Source: Amia ocellicauda
Lineage: Eukaryota > Chordata > Actinopteri > Amiiformes > Amiidae
DNA length: 64,000 nucleotides
Assembly (NCBI RefSeq): GCF_036373705.1
Contig: NW_027102766.1
Span: forward strand, 18,903-82,902
Direction: 5' to 3'
Position numbers and translations under genes: made by a program. The notes under the pieces are model-generated. The model was not told the DNA's origin. It worked only from the letters and a program-made list of their open reading frames with translations, and ran no database searches. Below are positions 1 through 11,062 of the stretch, in pieces. Positions within the stretch are counted from its first letter, which is position 1, and every line of letters starts with the position of its first letter.

Positions 1-564
1 TGTCTCTGCTATGTTAATGAATACAGCTATTTTTAAACCTATAGTGGATCTTTTTGGACATCAGTAACATACAAGTCCTCACATGTTTAATCAATGTAAT
101 CCTTCAGCAATTCATGTTTATTTCGGCACTGGGAGTTTTGGCAGAGTGGGAGGCACACGTTATTTTTCTATGGTAGTCAGAGAGATTATAGTTTTTTCTG
201 ATTGCTGAGGCACTATCTTTGAAACTATAGGCTGTTTTTGAAAAACTCTACACACTAAACACAAAACCTTACACCAAACCAGCAAAATATTATACATCTC
301 TTGCAAAAGCAAACAATTCTAGCAAAACTCTTCAAACTCTTTAAACAAATTGTGTTTTTGCATCAATACAGTACACACAAACCATCATTTGAATAAGCAC
401 ACAAAGCGCCAACTAAGCATGCATGATAGTATAAATGAAAAACACTTGTGGCTTTTGCGTTTTCATGTACAGGGCATAGCAGTTTGCAATAAAGTTTATT
501 CATACATACACACAGGCATCCAAATGTGTAAAGTATGCTTCCAACAATCTCCGCTTTCGCCTCC
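1..564 (+). repeat. Exact direct repeat, left copy
   Basis: The first 564 bases are the same, base for base as far as I can read, as the last 564 bases of the window (63437-64000), a constant offset of 63,436. The repeat is cut by both window edges, so its true length is unknown. The sequence is AT-rich, non-coding up to about 540, and then enters the L2 LINE. No terminal inverted repeats or target duplications mark it as one mobile element. It is therefore better explained by a tandem duplication, a circular molecule or an assembly overlap than by two insertions of one dispersed repeat. Confidence 0.9.
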
Positions 565-1153
565 CACCACTCTCTGGATTTCCTCACTCTCACTGAGACA
601 TGGATCTCCCCGGAGAACTCATCCACCCCTGCTGCCTTATCCTCTGTGTTTGTCCTGTCCCACTCCCCCCATCTTAGATCCTGCTCTCCCCTTCTCTCCT
701 CTTCTCTGTGCCCCCCCCCCTCTCTCTCCTCTATCGCCACCAACAGCTTTGAATTCCATGCAGTGGAACTCACCTCTGTCTCTCACCTCTTCCTTCTAGT
801 TCTCTACTGCCCTCCTGGTCCACTCGCCTCCTTCCTGGATGAACTCGACTTTCTTCTCTCCTCCCTCCCCTTGCTGTCCTCACCTACCATCCTTTTGGGA
901 GACTTTAACATCCACCTCTCCAACCCCTCCCACTCTGCCGAATTTCTTCCTCTCTTTCACTCCTTTAACCTCTCTCTCTCCATCTCCCCCCACTCACAGG
1001 GCAGGCTGCCAGTTACACCTCATCTTCTCTAGAGGCTGTTCTCCTTCACAACTCTCCGTGACACCCCTGGACATCTCAGACCACCATTTCATCTCCTTCT
1101 CTCTTTCCCTCCCCTCCCTCCCCACCCCCACCCTCTGTCACCTTCCGCAGTAA
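541..1153 (+). pseudogene. L2 LINE apurinic-type endonuclease remnant
   Basis: Encodes the remains of the AP-like endonuclease that nicks target DNA for LINE insertion. Recognisable blocks in order are LTETW (glutamate block), LLGDFNIH (the GDFN block, with catalytic Asp and Asn) and SDHH near 1078-1086 (terminal Asp-His). The GDFN and SDH blocks lie in different frames, so at least one frameshift separates them around 1000-1030. The first ~60 residues of a normal domain are missing. Non-functional. Confidence 0.8.
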
Positions 1154-1653
1154 TCTCCGCTCCGTCTCCCCCTCCACCCTTGCTTCCACTGCCCTCACTC
1201 TCTTACCTTCCATTGACTGTTTTTCCCATCTATCTGTCAACTGTGCTACCTCCTCTTTGTTCTCCTCCCTCACCTACTCCCTTGATTCTCTCTGTCCTCT
1301 CACGTCTCGTCCTGTCCGTCCCTCCCCTCCTCGGCCTTGGATCTCTTCCGTTCTCCGCTCAACCCGAACTAGTCTGCGTGCCACTGAAAAGAAGTGGAAA
1401 AGGACCAAACTCCCAGCTGCCCTCACCTCAGCCAAAATGTCACTCTTTGAATCCACTGTCAGCAACCCCCACAGACTCTACTTCACCTTCTCCTGCCTCT
1501 TTCCTCCTCCTCCTCCTCCCTCGTCTCTCACTGCAGATGATTTTGCCTCCTTCTTCTCCTCCAAGATCGCAGACATCCGCAAGCTCTTCAACAGTCCCCC
1601 CTCCTCTCCCATCACACCCAAACCTCCCACCGACCAAGCTTCCTTTTCTTAAT

Positions 1654-2850
1654 TCTCGCCTCTATCGGACACTGAACTATTATCTCTCCTTCTACGTCAC
1701 AAACCTACAACGTGCGCCCTGGACCCTCTCCCTTCTCGCCTCCTCCAAGCAGCCACTCCTGATCTCCTTCCTCCTCAACTCCTCACTCCTCTCTGACTGT
1801 TTCCCCTCTGCATTTAAACAAGCTGCTGTCATCCCACTCCTCAAGAAACCAACCTCTCCTCAGAACTACCGCCCTGTCTCCCTACTCCCCTTCCTCTCAA
1901 AGACTCTCGAGCGGGCGGTCCAACGTCAGCTCTCTGCCTTTCTGTCCCATCATTCACTCCTGGATCTTCTGCAATCCGGCTTCCACACAGCTCACTCCAC
2001 TGAGACAGCTCTCCTGGCAGTCACTGACTCCCCCAGCTGTGCTCGGGCGGACTCCCTCTCCTCAGTCCTCATCCTCCTTGATCTCTCTGCAGCATTTGAC
2101 ACTGTCGATCACTCCATCCTCCTCTCCTGCCTCGCTGACCTCGGTATCTCTGGAACTGCTCTCACCTGGATCTCCTCCTACCTCAACGACTGGACCTACC
2201 AAGTGACATGGCAAGGTTCCTCATCCACCCGCAACCTCTCCTCATAGACGTACCCCAAGGCTCCGTCCTGGGCCCACTCCTGTTCTCTCTCTACACTCGC
2301 TCCATGGGCCCCCTCATCGCATCCCATGGTTTCTCCTACCACTTCTACGCAGATGATGCCCAGATCTTCCTGTCTTTTCCCTCTTCTGACCCTCTCATCC
2401 CCTCTCACATCTCTTCCTGTTTGTCTGCTATCTCCGCCTGGATGCAGTTGCACCACCTCAAGCTCAACCTCTCCAAATCGGATCTCCTCTTTTTCCCCAC
2501 TCTTCCTCACCTTCTGCTGATCTCCCCATCTCAATCCCCTTGGAATCCACCACACTTTCTCCTTCATCTTCCGCTAAAAATCTAGGAGTCATCCTTGATC
2601 CTGCGCTCTCCTACACCCAGCACATCACCACGCTGAAACGCACCTGCAGATTCTTCCTGAGCAACATACGCCGAATCCGTCCCTTCCGCACCAACTACTT
2701 GACTCAGCTTCTCGTCCAGTCACTGGTCCTCTTCCACCTGGACTACTGCAACTCCCTCCTGGCTGGCCTGCCTGCAACTACTGCCGCTCCAGCTCATCCA
2801 GAACTCTGCGGCTCGTCTGGTAATCTCTTTCCCTCGCACACGCTACTCCA
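1654..2850 (+). pseudogene. L2 LINE reverse transcriptase remnant
   Basis: Reverse transcriptase of the L2 LINE, which would copy its own RNA at the nicked target. Motifs seen in order are AVIPLLKKP and NYRPVSLLP (about 1825-1890), LILLDLSAAFDTVDHS (about 2068-2115), [15 protein letters not shown] (about 2251-2295) and the catalytic box FYADDAQIF (about 2342-2370), then [13 protein letters not shown] stop or frameshift sits near 2245, between the DLSAAFD and PQGSVLGP blocks, and another near 2585. The catalytic Tyr-Ala-Asp-Asp is kept although the frame is broken. Confidence 0.85.
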
Positions 2851-2888
2851 CTGCTCCGCTCCCGCCACTGGCTCCCGATACAGACACA

Positions 2889-2945
2889 ATATTATTATTA
2901 TTATTTTTATTTCTTGGCAGACGCCCTTATCCAGGGCGACTTACA
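2889..2945 (+). repeat. L2/SINE-type 3' tail
   Basis: An ATT-rich run is followed by 'gcagacgcccttatccaggg' and 'cgacttac'. This 3' tail is shared by many fish L2 LINEs and the SINEs that borrow their machinery. It directly follows the reverse transcriptase remnant and so marks the 3' end of that copy. A diverged relative may lie at about 40440-40470. Confidence 0.75.
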
Positions 2946-2967
2946 AAATAAGTGCAATACAAAGTGT

Positions 2968-4130
2968 TGAAGACACCAATTCCAAAGATATAAATTGTCA
3001 AATTTATTCAAAAACAAAGACTAAATGTAGCACTACACTAATTATACAAAAGGGAAAAACTAATTCAAATTCAACTCTAGATCAACAAAACAAAGACAAA
3101 TCACTTCCGTGACCAAATCAAAGATCATGGGATCGCATATGATAACACACAAATTGTTAAACAAAAAAGGTTATAAACACATTGACTACAATGCCGGTTA
3201 GTAAGACGAAGGTGAGTCTCTCATTAGTATTGTTAGTCAGACATTAAATAACTACGCAGGTTAGTACTTATGTCAGGTAACTTCTCGTTATATATATATC
3301 AGTCTCATTTACGTTTAGGTGCCGAGAAAGATCCTAACATTACTTGTTACCACAATTTCCATTAATTGATTATTATTCAATGATTAAAGATAGGCAGGGC
3401 CACCTATAATCTGGTGTCTATTAACTTGTGTCAATTTCAGACTAAACAGTTAAACAGGAATGAGAAGATATCTCTCGGCGTTGACAGATTTTATTTCTAA
3501 AATTATCAACAAAACAGTTTAATGCAACACACATTTATAATTAAGAAAACTAAATGATATTACACATTCTAGAGTTATGAATCACAGATTAACATTTCTA
3601 ATTGATTTCTCAAATGTCATGAATCACAAACTCCAAACTGTTAAACTTATCTGAACTTCGTCGCAGAGAGGCCTCTCTGGCTTCGGGCTCAGATAACAGC
3701 ACACGGCACGAGGTCCGTGTGGTTTGGAACAAAGGCAGTCCGGTTCGGCTTTGTCCAAGAACTTCCACTCAGTCGATGCACCTGGAAGTTAGGGTTTCGC
3801 GAATGTAGAGTCTTTTCCAAACAGATTCTCCACTGATTTGAAGGCTCCAAGGTTGTGCACAAAATCTTCTTTGTAAGCAGGGTTCCACCGTAGTTACTTG
3901 AAGACAAAGTCTTTGAGGAAAGCAGGGCCCTGTTTGTTCCAAGGGTCAAGTTTCTTAAGACTCAAATAGCTATTTAAATGACTGAACACTTTCATATTCA
4001 GTCGACAGTCAATTGTCCAGCTGTAAAACTCCACTGATCAGGTGGGCACAGGCGGGCAGCGCAGTCTGTAAAGTTCTTTATTTAATAAAGTCCTTTAAAA
4101 GAATTCTTCGTACGGCTCAATCTCCTTCTC
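2968..4130 (-). repeat. LTR-like dispersed repeat, copy A (inverted)
   Basis: The reverse complement of this stretch matches 60655-61964 over almost its whole length, with small gaps, and part of it also matches 16737-17111. It has LTR-like traits: on the minus strand it carries an AATAAA signal and a TA-rich block, and the complete copies end in ...cgctaca. It has no recognisable protein; an 86-residue open frame at 3689-3949 recurs in copy C but resembles no family I know. Its 3' end is truncated here by roughly 120 bp. Its other end joins the tRNA array at 4131. An unclassified solo LTR is my best guess. Confidence 0.6.
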
Positions 4131-4156
4131 CCAGGGTTCAAGTCCCTGTTCGGGCG
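4131..4156 (+). pseudogene. tRNA-Lys 3' fragment
   Basis: The last 26 nt of tRNA-Lys (3' half of the T-arm and 3' acceptor strand) without the rest of the gene. It abuts the inverted LTR-like repeat at 4130/4131, with the bases 'ccag' shared by both partners at the joint. It lacks an A box and anticodon, so it cannot be expressed. Confidence 0.85.
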
Positions 4157-4674
4157 CAGTGTTGAGACCTTGTTGACCGAGGGCAATGATGGTGAAAAGC
4201 CTGGACGGCCTTCCTCGGGACAATGAGATACGGAGTTGCGTCTAGGCGAGGTGTCCTGTCCTCTTTGCTTCCTTCGGCAAATATCCAGCCTTGCAAGTGT
4301 TGTCTTCCAGAGGCAAGTCAAGCCAGGAACTCTGAGAGATGTTGTTGCAGTTGACGACGTGTCACATTAGAACAGGACAACATGCATCTCTACTTGACTT
4401 GGCACAATCTGTGAGGGTTGGGCCAACACAACCTACTCAATGTGTCCACACATTTGCTGGCGTCTTGAAATACTTGGAATGACCTGTGGCCCCATACCAT
4501 GCAGAAGTCCACAGCTATGCGTGTCAGCATGCACTGCTCCTCATCCCCAATGTGCCACTTGTAAGAACTGTGTAAAAAGCGACAGAGAACGTGATCAGCA
4601 AAGAAACACAATTCCCCTGAGAACGACAATCATCGTGCCGATCGTAATCTCAGTGCATACCTGGATGCCCAACA
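4157..4674 (+). other. Array spacer after tRNA-Lys (unit 1)
   Basis: Non-coding spacer between tRNA-Lys and the hAT element, repeated at 6472-6950, 8748-9265, 11063-11580 and 13233-13669. Open frames on both strands are present in every unit, but only because the units are nearly identical. They show no domain, no codon bias and no start context, and I do not call them genes. The first run of four or more T after tRNA-Lys is over 100 nt downstream, so this spacer holds no close pol III terminator. Confidence 0.6.
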
Positions 4675-4682
4675 AGCCAAGA

Positions 4683-6003
4683 CAGTGGTTCCCAAGCGTT
4701 TTAATGCCACGGCACACTTTGCTGAGACCAAAAACCTTTGCGGCGCACCAACATGGAAAATAAAAAAGGATTTACTAGGTATTGTCTCACCTGAATGGCA
4801 ACAGGCTGCTAAAACTTTTATCAGACGCACATTGCATGTTAAAGTATGTCAGTAAGGGAGTAATTAAAAGGGCAAATGTGTGAAGTGCAAGGAGTGGCCT
4901 TTAGTGGTTAGGTAAAAAAGTAGACCAGACACAATAAACTATTCGCAGTAAATATAAATTCACAGCAAAATAGGTTCAGTTCACAATATCCTATAACAAG
5001 CTCTATTCAACACAGTGGTTAAACATTACAAAGGGCATTACAATTGGTGAAAAACAATAGCACACGGATCAAACATGCTATCCCCGCCGTTTTATTCGAT
5101 TTGATTAGACGTTTCGCGACCGAAACGTTTTGTGTGCGGACTGAACGCACACCTGAGCCGAGCACGATCACAATACATATCCACAGTTAATCTAAGCGGT
5201 ATCGTATTGTAACCGTTTCAGTTTGTTATCAACCCTTCCGGATCCAAAACCAGGAGTCAGACACCCTTTTCGGTGGACACGCTGTTGACTTCTCACAAGC
5301 ACCATCCGCCTTCACAGAGGCAGCGCTAGCAGTGGAAAGAACGAAGAACTGCAGGAGAAACGCCGGGGCTATTTAGAGCCCGATTATTCATCGCAGAGGG
5401 GGGAAACCAAAGCCAAATGAGACTTAGAGGAACAGGAGACATCCAACAACAGTACACAACGGTACAATACACAATCAATACATAACAATGAACAGGCCCT
5501 TAATTCACTCTTTACAGTCCTTTCTCTTATCTCCCAGCAGCCCCTACGGAGATGGCCGCATATTAATCGAGAGGGGCGGTGCTGCCTCTCCATCTCCGTT
5601 ACAGTATCAAAAAATTAAGCCTACCAAAAGGGCAAGAACAAACACATTGAATAATATTGATAAAATCGATTTCGTTCACCAGTCCAACTTAGAACAAGGA
5701 CAAGCAGAGTGCAAGATGAAAAGGAATTCACCATCTGTCCCTTTAATCAATTGCCTTTCAGTACCACTGATAGCACTGCGACTCAGTGTAGGTGTGCGTT
5801 CAGTCCGGCAAACACAACATTTCAGTTATGAAACGCTTTCTACAGGTGATGTATGAATGTAACATTTTCACAAATTTGAATAAGTTTGATTTGATACAAG
5901 ATTTATGAAGTTGAACCAAAAAAATTACATCATATTTTTGAGGGGATAAAAATCTCACGACACAATTGGGTAGTCCTCACGGCACACGGGTTGAAAACCA
6001 CTG
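4683..6003 (+). mobile_element. Non-autonomous hAT element, array copy 1
   Basis: A 1321 bp element bounded by CAGTGGTTCCCAAGCG on the left and a right end whose complement starts CAGTGGTTTTCAACCC. These are hAT-type terminal inverted repeats. The flanks agcca aga (4675-4682) and agccaagc (6004-6011) look like an 8 bp target duplication with one mismatch, as expected for hAT. Subterminal inverted repeats of about 24 bp lie at ~5133-5157 and ~5787-5812, sharing 'ggactgaacgcacacc'. No transposase is encoded; a 122-residue open frame inside has no recognisable domain. It needs a transposase supplied elsewhere. Confidence 0.8.
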
Positions 6004-6073
6004 AGCCAAGCCACGGTGCTTCTTGGCTTTGCACGGCCACTGAGACTGCCAGGGGAAGGCGGTGTGGAGCTTC

Positions 6074-6162
6074 CCTTCGGTAGCTCAGTTGGTAGAGCGG
6101 AGGACTGTAGGTTTCAGGCAGCGGGCACCCTTAGGGCGCTGGTTCAATTCCGTCTCGAAGGA
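6074..6162 (+). tRNA. tRNA-Tyr (GTA), with 16 nt intron, copy 1
   Basis: An 89 nt gene that would decode tyrosine codons. The anticodon GTA is at 6107-6109. The predicted intron is 6111-6126, after purine 37, where eukaryotic tRNA-Tyr introns sit. The A box (tagctcagttgg) and B box (ggttcaattcc) match pol III consensus. The acceptor pairs fully with one G-U at position 7-66. Two weak spots relative to the canonical gene are A31-C39 in the anticodon stem and C50-U64 in the T stem. A TTTT run at ~6188-6191 could terminate transcription. CCA is not encoded, as normal. Confidence 0.88.
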
Positions 6163-6398
6163 AGCCGTGCTTATGGTTTGGCGTTGGTTTTGGACGAGCT
6201 CCCAAATGTCAAGCCATTGGAATTGCATGAGGACAAGCAGAAAACCCCGGCAATTCGGATTTGTTGTCGAGAACTCGCATTGCCCAAACATCTCGTATTG
6301 CATGTGACCCTTTTCACCCTGAGCCCAGTTTTCTAAACCGGCCAGAAAGCGGTCTGGAACAATCATGAAGCCAACACATTGTGAAGCACTTCACTGAA

Positions 6399-6471
6399 GC
6401 CCGGGTAGCTCAGCCGGTAGAGCATCAGACTTTTAATCTGAGGGTCCAGGGTTCAAGTCCCTGTTCGGGCG
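6399..6471 (+). tRNA. tRNA-Lys (TTT), copy 1
   Basis: A 73 nt gene decoding AAA/AAG lysine codons. The anticodon TTT is at 6432-6434 within the loop cttttaa. The A box tagctcagccgg and B box ggttcaagtcc fit pol III consensus. All four arms fold, and G7-U66 and G6-U67 are wobble pairs. The nearest downstream T-run of four or more is more than 100 nt away, so termination is not obvious. It differs from the other two intact copies by one D-loop base (C for T at 6415). Confidence 0.93.
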
Positions 6472-6958
6472 CAGTGTTGAGACCTTGTTGACCGAGGGCA
6501 ATGATGGTGAAAAGTGTCTAGGCGAGGTGTCCTGTCCTCTTTGCTTCCTTCGGCAAATATCCAGCCTTGCAAGTGTTGTCTTCCAGAGGCAAGTCAAGCC
6601 AGGAACTCTGAGAGATGTTTTTGCAGTTGACGACGTGTCACTTTAGAACAGGACAACATGCATCTCTACTTGACTTGGCACAATCTGTGAGGGTTGGGCC
6701 AACACAACCTACTCAATGTGTCCACACATTTGCTGGCGTCTTGAAATACTTGGAATGACCTGTGGCCCCATACCATGCAGAAGTCCACAGCTATGCGTGT
6801 CAGCATGCACTGCTCCTCATCCCCAATGTGCCACTTGTAAGAACTGTGTAAAAAGCGACAGAGAACGTGATCAGCAAAGAAACACAATTCACCTGAGAAC
6901 GACAATCATCGTGCCGATCGTAATCTCAGTGCATACCTGGATGCCCAACAAGCCAAGA

Positions 6959-8279
6959 CAGTGGTTCCCAAGCGTTTTAATGCCACGGCACACTTTGCTG
7001 AGACCAAAAACCTTTGCGGCGCACCAACATGGAAAAAAAAAAAGGATTTACTAGGTATTGTCTCACCTGAATGGCAACAGGCTGCTAAAACTATTATCAC
7101 ACGCACATTGCATGTTAAAGTATGTCAGTAAGGGAGTAATTAAAAGGGCAAATGTGTGAAGTGCAAGGAGTGGCCTTTAGTGGTTAGGTAAAAAAGTAGA
7201 CCAGACACAGTAAACTATTCGCAGTAAATATAAATTCACAGCAAAATAGGTTCAGTTCACAATATCCTATAACAAGCTCTATTCAACACAGTGGTTAAAC
7301 GTTACAAAGGGCATTACAATTGGTGAAAAACAATAGCACACGGATCAAACATGCTATCCCCGCCGTTTTATTCGATTTGATTAGACGTTTCGCGACCGAA
7401 ACGTTTTGTGTGCGGACTGAACGCACACCTGAGCCGAGCACGATCACAATACATATCCACAGTTAATCTAAGCGGTATCGTATTGTAACAGTTTCGGTTT
7501 GTTATCAACCCTTCCGGATCCAAAACCAGGAGTCAGACACCCTTTTCGGTGGACACGCTGTTGACTTCTCACAAGCACCATCCGCCTTCACAGAGGCAGC
7601 GCTAGCAGTGGAAAGAACGAAGAACTGCAGGAGAAACGCCGGGGCTATTTAGAGCCCGATTATTCATCGCAGAGGGGGGAAACCAAAGCCAAATGAGACT
7701 TAGAGGAACAGGAGACATCCAACAACAGTACACAACGGTATAGTACACAATCAATACATAACAATGAACAGGCCCTTAATTCACTCTTTACAGTCCTTTC
7801 TCTTATCTCCCAGCAGCCCCTACGGAGATGGCCGCATATTAATCGAGAGGGGCGGTGCTGCCTCTCCATCTCCGTTACAGTATCAAAAAATTAAGCCTAC
7901 CAAAAGGGCAAGAACAAACACATTGAATAATATTGATAAAATCGATTTCGTTCACCAGTCCAACTTAGAACAAGGACAAGCAGAGTGCAAGATGAAAAGG
8001 AATTCACCATCTGTCCCTTTAATCAATTGCCTTTCAGTACCACTGATAGCACTGCGACTCAGTGTAGGTGTGCGTTCAGTCCGGCAAACACAACATTTCA
8101 GTTATGAAACGCTTTCTACAGGTGATGTATGAATGTAACATTTTCACAAATTTGAATAAGTTTGATTTGATACAAGATTTATGAAGTTGACCCAAAAAAA
8201 TGACATCATATTTTTGAGGGGATAAAAATCTCACGACACAATTGGGTAGTCCTCACGGCACACGGGTTGAAAACCACTG
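6959..8279 (+). mobile_element. Non-autonomous hAT element, array copy 2
   Basis: Same element as at 4683-6003, same length (1321 bp), same ends and same flanking agccaag duplication. Only scattered base changes separate the copies, for example an A-run at ~7031. Confidence 0.8.
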
Positions 8280-8349
8280 AGCCAAGCCACGGTGCTTCTT
8301 GGCTTTGCACGGCCACTGAGACTGCCAGGGGAAGGCGGTGTGGAGCTTC

Positions 8350-8438
8350 CCTTCGGTAGCTCAGTTGGTAGAGCGGAGGACTGTAGGTTTCAGGCAGCGG
8401 GCACCCTTAGGGCGCTGGTTCAATTCCGTCTCGAAGGA
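8350..8438 (+). tRNA. tRNA-Tyr (GTA), with intron, copy 2
   Basis: Identical to the copy at 6074-6162, including the 16 nt intron (8387-8402) and the two stem mismatches. The anticodon is at 8383-8385. Confidence 0.88.
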
Positions 8439-8674
8439 AGCCGTGCTTATGGTTTGGCGTTGGTTTTGGACGAGCTCCCAAATGTCAAGCCATTGGAATT
8501 GCATGAGGACAAGCAGAAAACCCCGGCAATTCGGATTTGTTGTCGAGAACTCGCATTGCCCAAACATCTCGTATTGCATGTGACCCTTTTCACCCTGAGC
8601 CCAGTTTTCTAAACCGGCCAGAAAGCGGTCTGGAACAATCATGAAGCCAACACATTGTGAAGCACTTCACTGAA

Positions 8675-8747
8675 GCCCGGGTAGCTCAGCTGGTAGAGCA
8701 TCAGACTTTTAATCTGAGGGTCCAGGGTTCAAGTCCCTGTTCGGGCG
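8675..8747 (+). tRNA. tRNA-Lys (TTT), copy 2
   Basis: An intact 73 nt gene with anticodon at 8708-8710. The D loop reads agctgg instead of agccgg. The downstream spacer keeps the ~39 bp that unit 2 lacks after its own tRNA-Lys. Confidence 0.93.
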
Positions 8748-9273
8748 CAGTGTTGAGACCTTGTTGACCGAGGGCCATGATGGTGAAAAGCCTGGACGGC
8801 CTTCCTCGGGACAATGAGATACGCAGTTGCGTCTAGGCGAGGTGTCCTGTCCTCTTTGCTTCCTTCGGCAAATATCCAGCCTTGCAAGTGTTGTCTTCCA
8901 GAGGCAAGTCAAGCCAGGAACTCTGAGAGATGTTTTTGCTGTTGACGACGTGTCACTTTAGAACAGGACAACATGCATCTCTACTTGACTTGGCACAATC
9001 TGTGAGGGTTGGGCCAACACAACCTACTCAATGTGTCCACACATTTGCTGGCGTCTTGAAATACTTGGAATGACCTGTGGCCCCATACCATGCAGAAGTC
9101 CACAGCTATGCGTGTCAGCATGCACTGCTCCTCATCCCCAATGTGCCACTTGTAAGAACTGTGTAAAAAGCGACAGAGAACGTGATCAGCAAAGAAACAC
9201 AATTCCCCTGAGAACGACAATCATCGTGCCGATCGTAATCTCAGTGCATACCTGGATGCCCAACAAGCCAGGA

Positions 9274-10594
9274 CAGTGGTTCCCAAGCGTTTTAATGCCA
9301 CGGCACACTTTGCTGAGACCAAAAACCTTTGCGGCGCACCAACATGGAAAAAAAAAAAGGATTTACTAGGTATTGTCTCACCTGAATGGCAACAGGCTGC
9401 TAAAACTATTATCACACGCACATTGCATGTTAAAGTATGTCAGTAAGGGAGTAATTAAAAGGGCAAATGTGTGAAGTGCAAGGAGTGGCCTTTAGTGGTT
9501 AGGTAAAAAAGTAGACCAGACACAGTAAACTATTCGCAGTAAATATAAATTCACAGCAAAATAGGTTCAGTTCACAATATCCTATAACAAGCTCTATTCA
9601 ACACAGTGGTTAAACGTTACAAAGGGCATTACAATTGGTGAAAAACAATAGTACACGGATCAAACATGCTATCCCCGCCGTTTTATTCGATTTGATTAGA
9701 CGTTTCGCGACCGAAACGTTTTGTGTGCGGACTGAACGCACACCTGAGCCGAGCACGATCACAATACATATCCACAGTTAATCTAAGCGGTATCGTATTG
9801 TAACAGTTTCGGTTTGTTATCAACCCTTCCGGATCCAAAACCAGGAGTCAGACACCCTTTTCGGTGGACACGCTGTTGACTTCTCACAAGCACCATCCGC
9901 CTTCACAGAGGCAGCGCTAGCAGTGGAAAGAACGAAGAACTGCAGGAGAAACGCCGGGGCTATTTAGAGCCCGATTATTCATCGCAGAGGGGGGAAACCA
10001 AAGCCAAATGAGACTTAGAGGAACAGGAGACATCCAACAACAGTACACAACGGTATAGTACACAATCAATACATAACAATGAACAGGCCCTTAATTCACT
10101 CTTTACAGTCCTTTCTCTTATCTCCCAGCAGCCCCTACGGAGATGGCCGCATATTAATCGAGAGGGGCGGTGCTGCCTCTCCATCTCCGTTACAGTATCA
10201 AAAAATTAAGCCTACCAAAAGGGCAAGAACAAACACATTGAATAATATTGATAAAATCGATTTCGTTCACCAGTCCAACTTAGAACAAGGACAAGCAGAG
10301 TGCAAGATGAAAAGGAATTCACCATCTGTCCCTTTAATCAATTGCCTTTCAGTACCACTGATAGCACTGCGACTCAGTGTAGGTGTGCGTTCAGTCCGGC
10401 AAACACAACATTTCAGTTATGAAACGCTTTCTACAGGTGATGTATGAATGTAACATTTTCACAAATTTGAATAAGTTTGATTTGATACAAGATTTATGAA
10501 GTTGACCCAAAAAAATGACATCATATTTTTGAGGGGATAAAAATCTCACGACACAATTGGGTAGTCCTCACGGCACACGGGTTGAAAACCACTG
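9274..10594 (+). mobile_element. Non-autonomous hAT element, array copy 3
   Basis: A 1321 bp copy with the same ends. The left flank reads agccagga, a point change in the target duplication that arose after amplification. Confidence 0.8.
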
Positions 10595-10664
10595 AGCCAA
10601 GCCACGGTGCTTCTTGGCTTTGCACGGCCACTGAGACTGCCAGGGGAAGGCGGTGTGGAGCTTC

Positions 10665-10753
10665 CCTTCGGTAGCTCAGTTGGTAGAGCGGAGGACTGTA
10701 GGTTTCAGGCAGCGGGCACCCTTAGGGCGCTGGTTCAATTCCGTCTCGAAGGA
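10665..10753 (+). tRNA. tRNA-Tyr (GTA), with intron, copy 3
   Basis: Identical to copies 1 and 2. The anticodon is at 10698-10700 and the intron at 10702-10717. Confidence 0.88.
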
Positions 10754-10989
10754 AGCCGTGCTTATGGTTTGGCGTTGGTTTTGGACGAGCTCCCAAATGT
10801 CAAGCCATTGGAATTGCATGAGGACAAGCAGAAAACCCCGGCAATTCGGATTTGTTGTCGAGAACTCGCATTGCCCAAACATCTCGTATTGCATGTGACC
10901 CTTTTCACCCTGAGCCCAGTTTTCTAAACCGGCCAGAAAGCGGTCTGGAACAATCATGAAGCCAACACATTGTGAAGCACTTCACTGAA

Positions 10990-11062
10990 GCCCGGGTAGC
11001 TCAGCTGGTAGAGCATCAGACTTTTAATCTGAGGGTCCAGGGTTCAAGTCCCTGTTCGGGCG
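10990..11062 (+). tRNA. tRNA-Lys (TTT), copy 3
   Basis: An intact 73 nt gene, identical to the copy at 8675-8747, with anticodon at 11023-11025. It is the last complete tRNA-Lys of the array. Confidence 0.93.

Larger units (their letters stand above)
541..2945 (+). mobile_element. L2-clade LINE, 5'-truncated and broken
   Basis: This is a non-LTR retrotransposon reading left to right. The endonuclease part lies at about 541-1153 and the reverse transcriptase at about 1654-2850, followed by an ATT-rich stretch and the L2-type tail at 2889-2945. The strand is extremely C/T-rich, typical of fish L2 copies. The coding frame changes several times and there is no intact ORF. The ORF1 region and the start of the endonuclease are missing, the usual 5' truncation of target-primed insertion. 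L2 assignment rests on motif order and the tail; related CR1-group clades are not excluded. Confidence 0.82.

Noticed and set aside
3689-3949. 86-residue protein found in two copies of the LTR-like repeat
   Set aside because: Conserved only as part of the repeat; no recognisable domain, and copy B lacks that part.
4390-4763. Opposing 79 and 107-112 residue frames repeated in each unit
   Set aside because: They are mutual antisense shadows in spacer DNA, conserved only because the units are near-identical; no domain or start context.
5488-5856. 122-residue frame in each array hAT element
   Set aside because: Low-information protein inside a non-autonomous element, no transposase motifs.
6016-6336. 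Open frames of 106 and 81 residues in every array unit
   Set aside because: They run through tRNA-Tyr; the SSVGRAEDCR and VAQLVERRTV text is a well-known artefact of translating eukaryotic tRNA genes.
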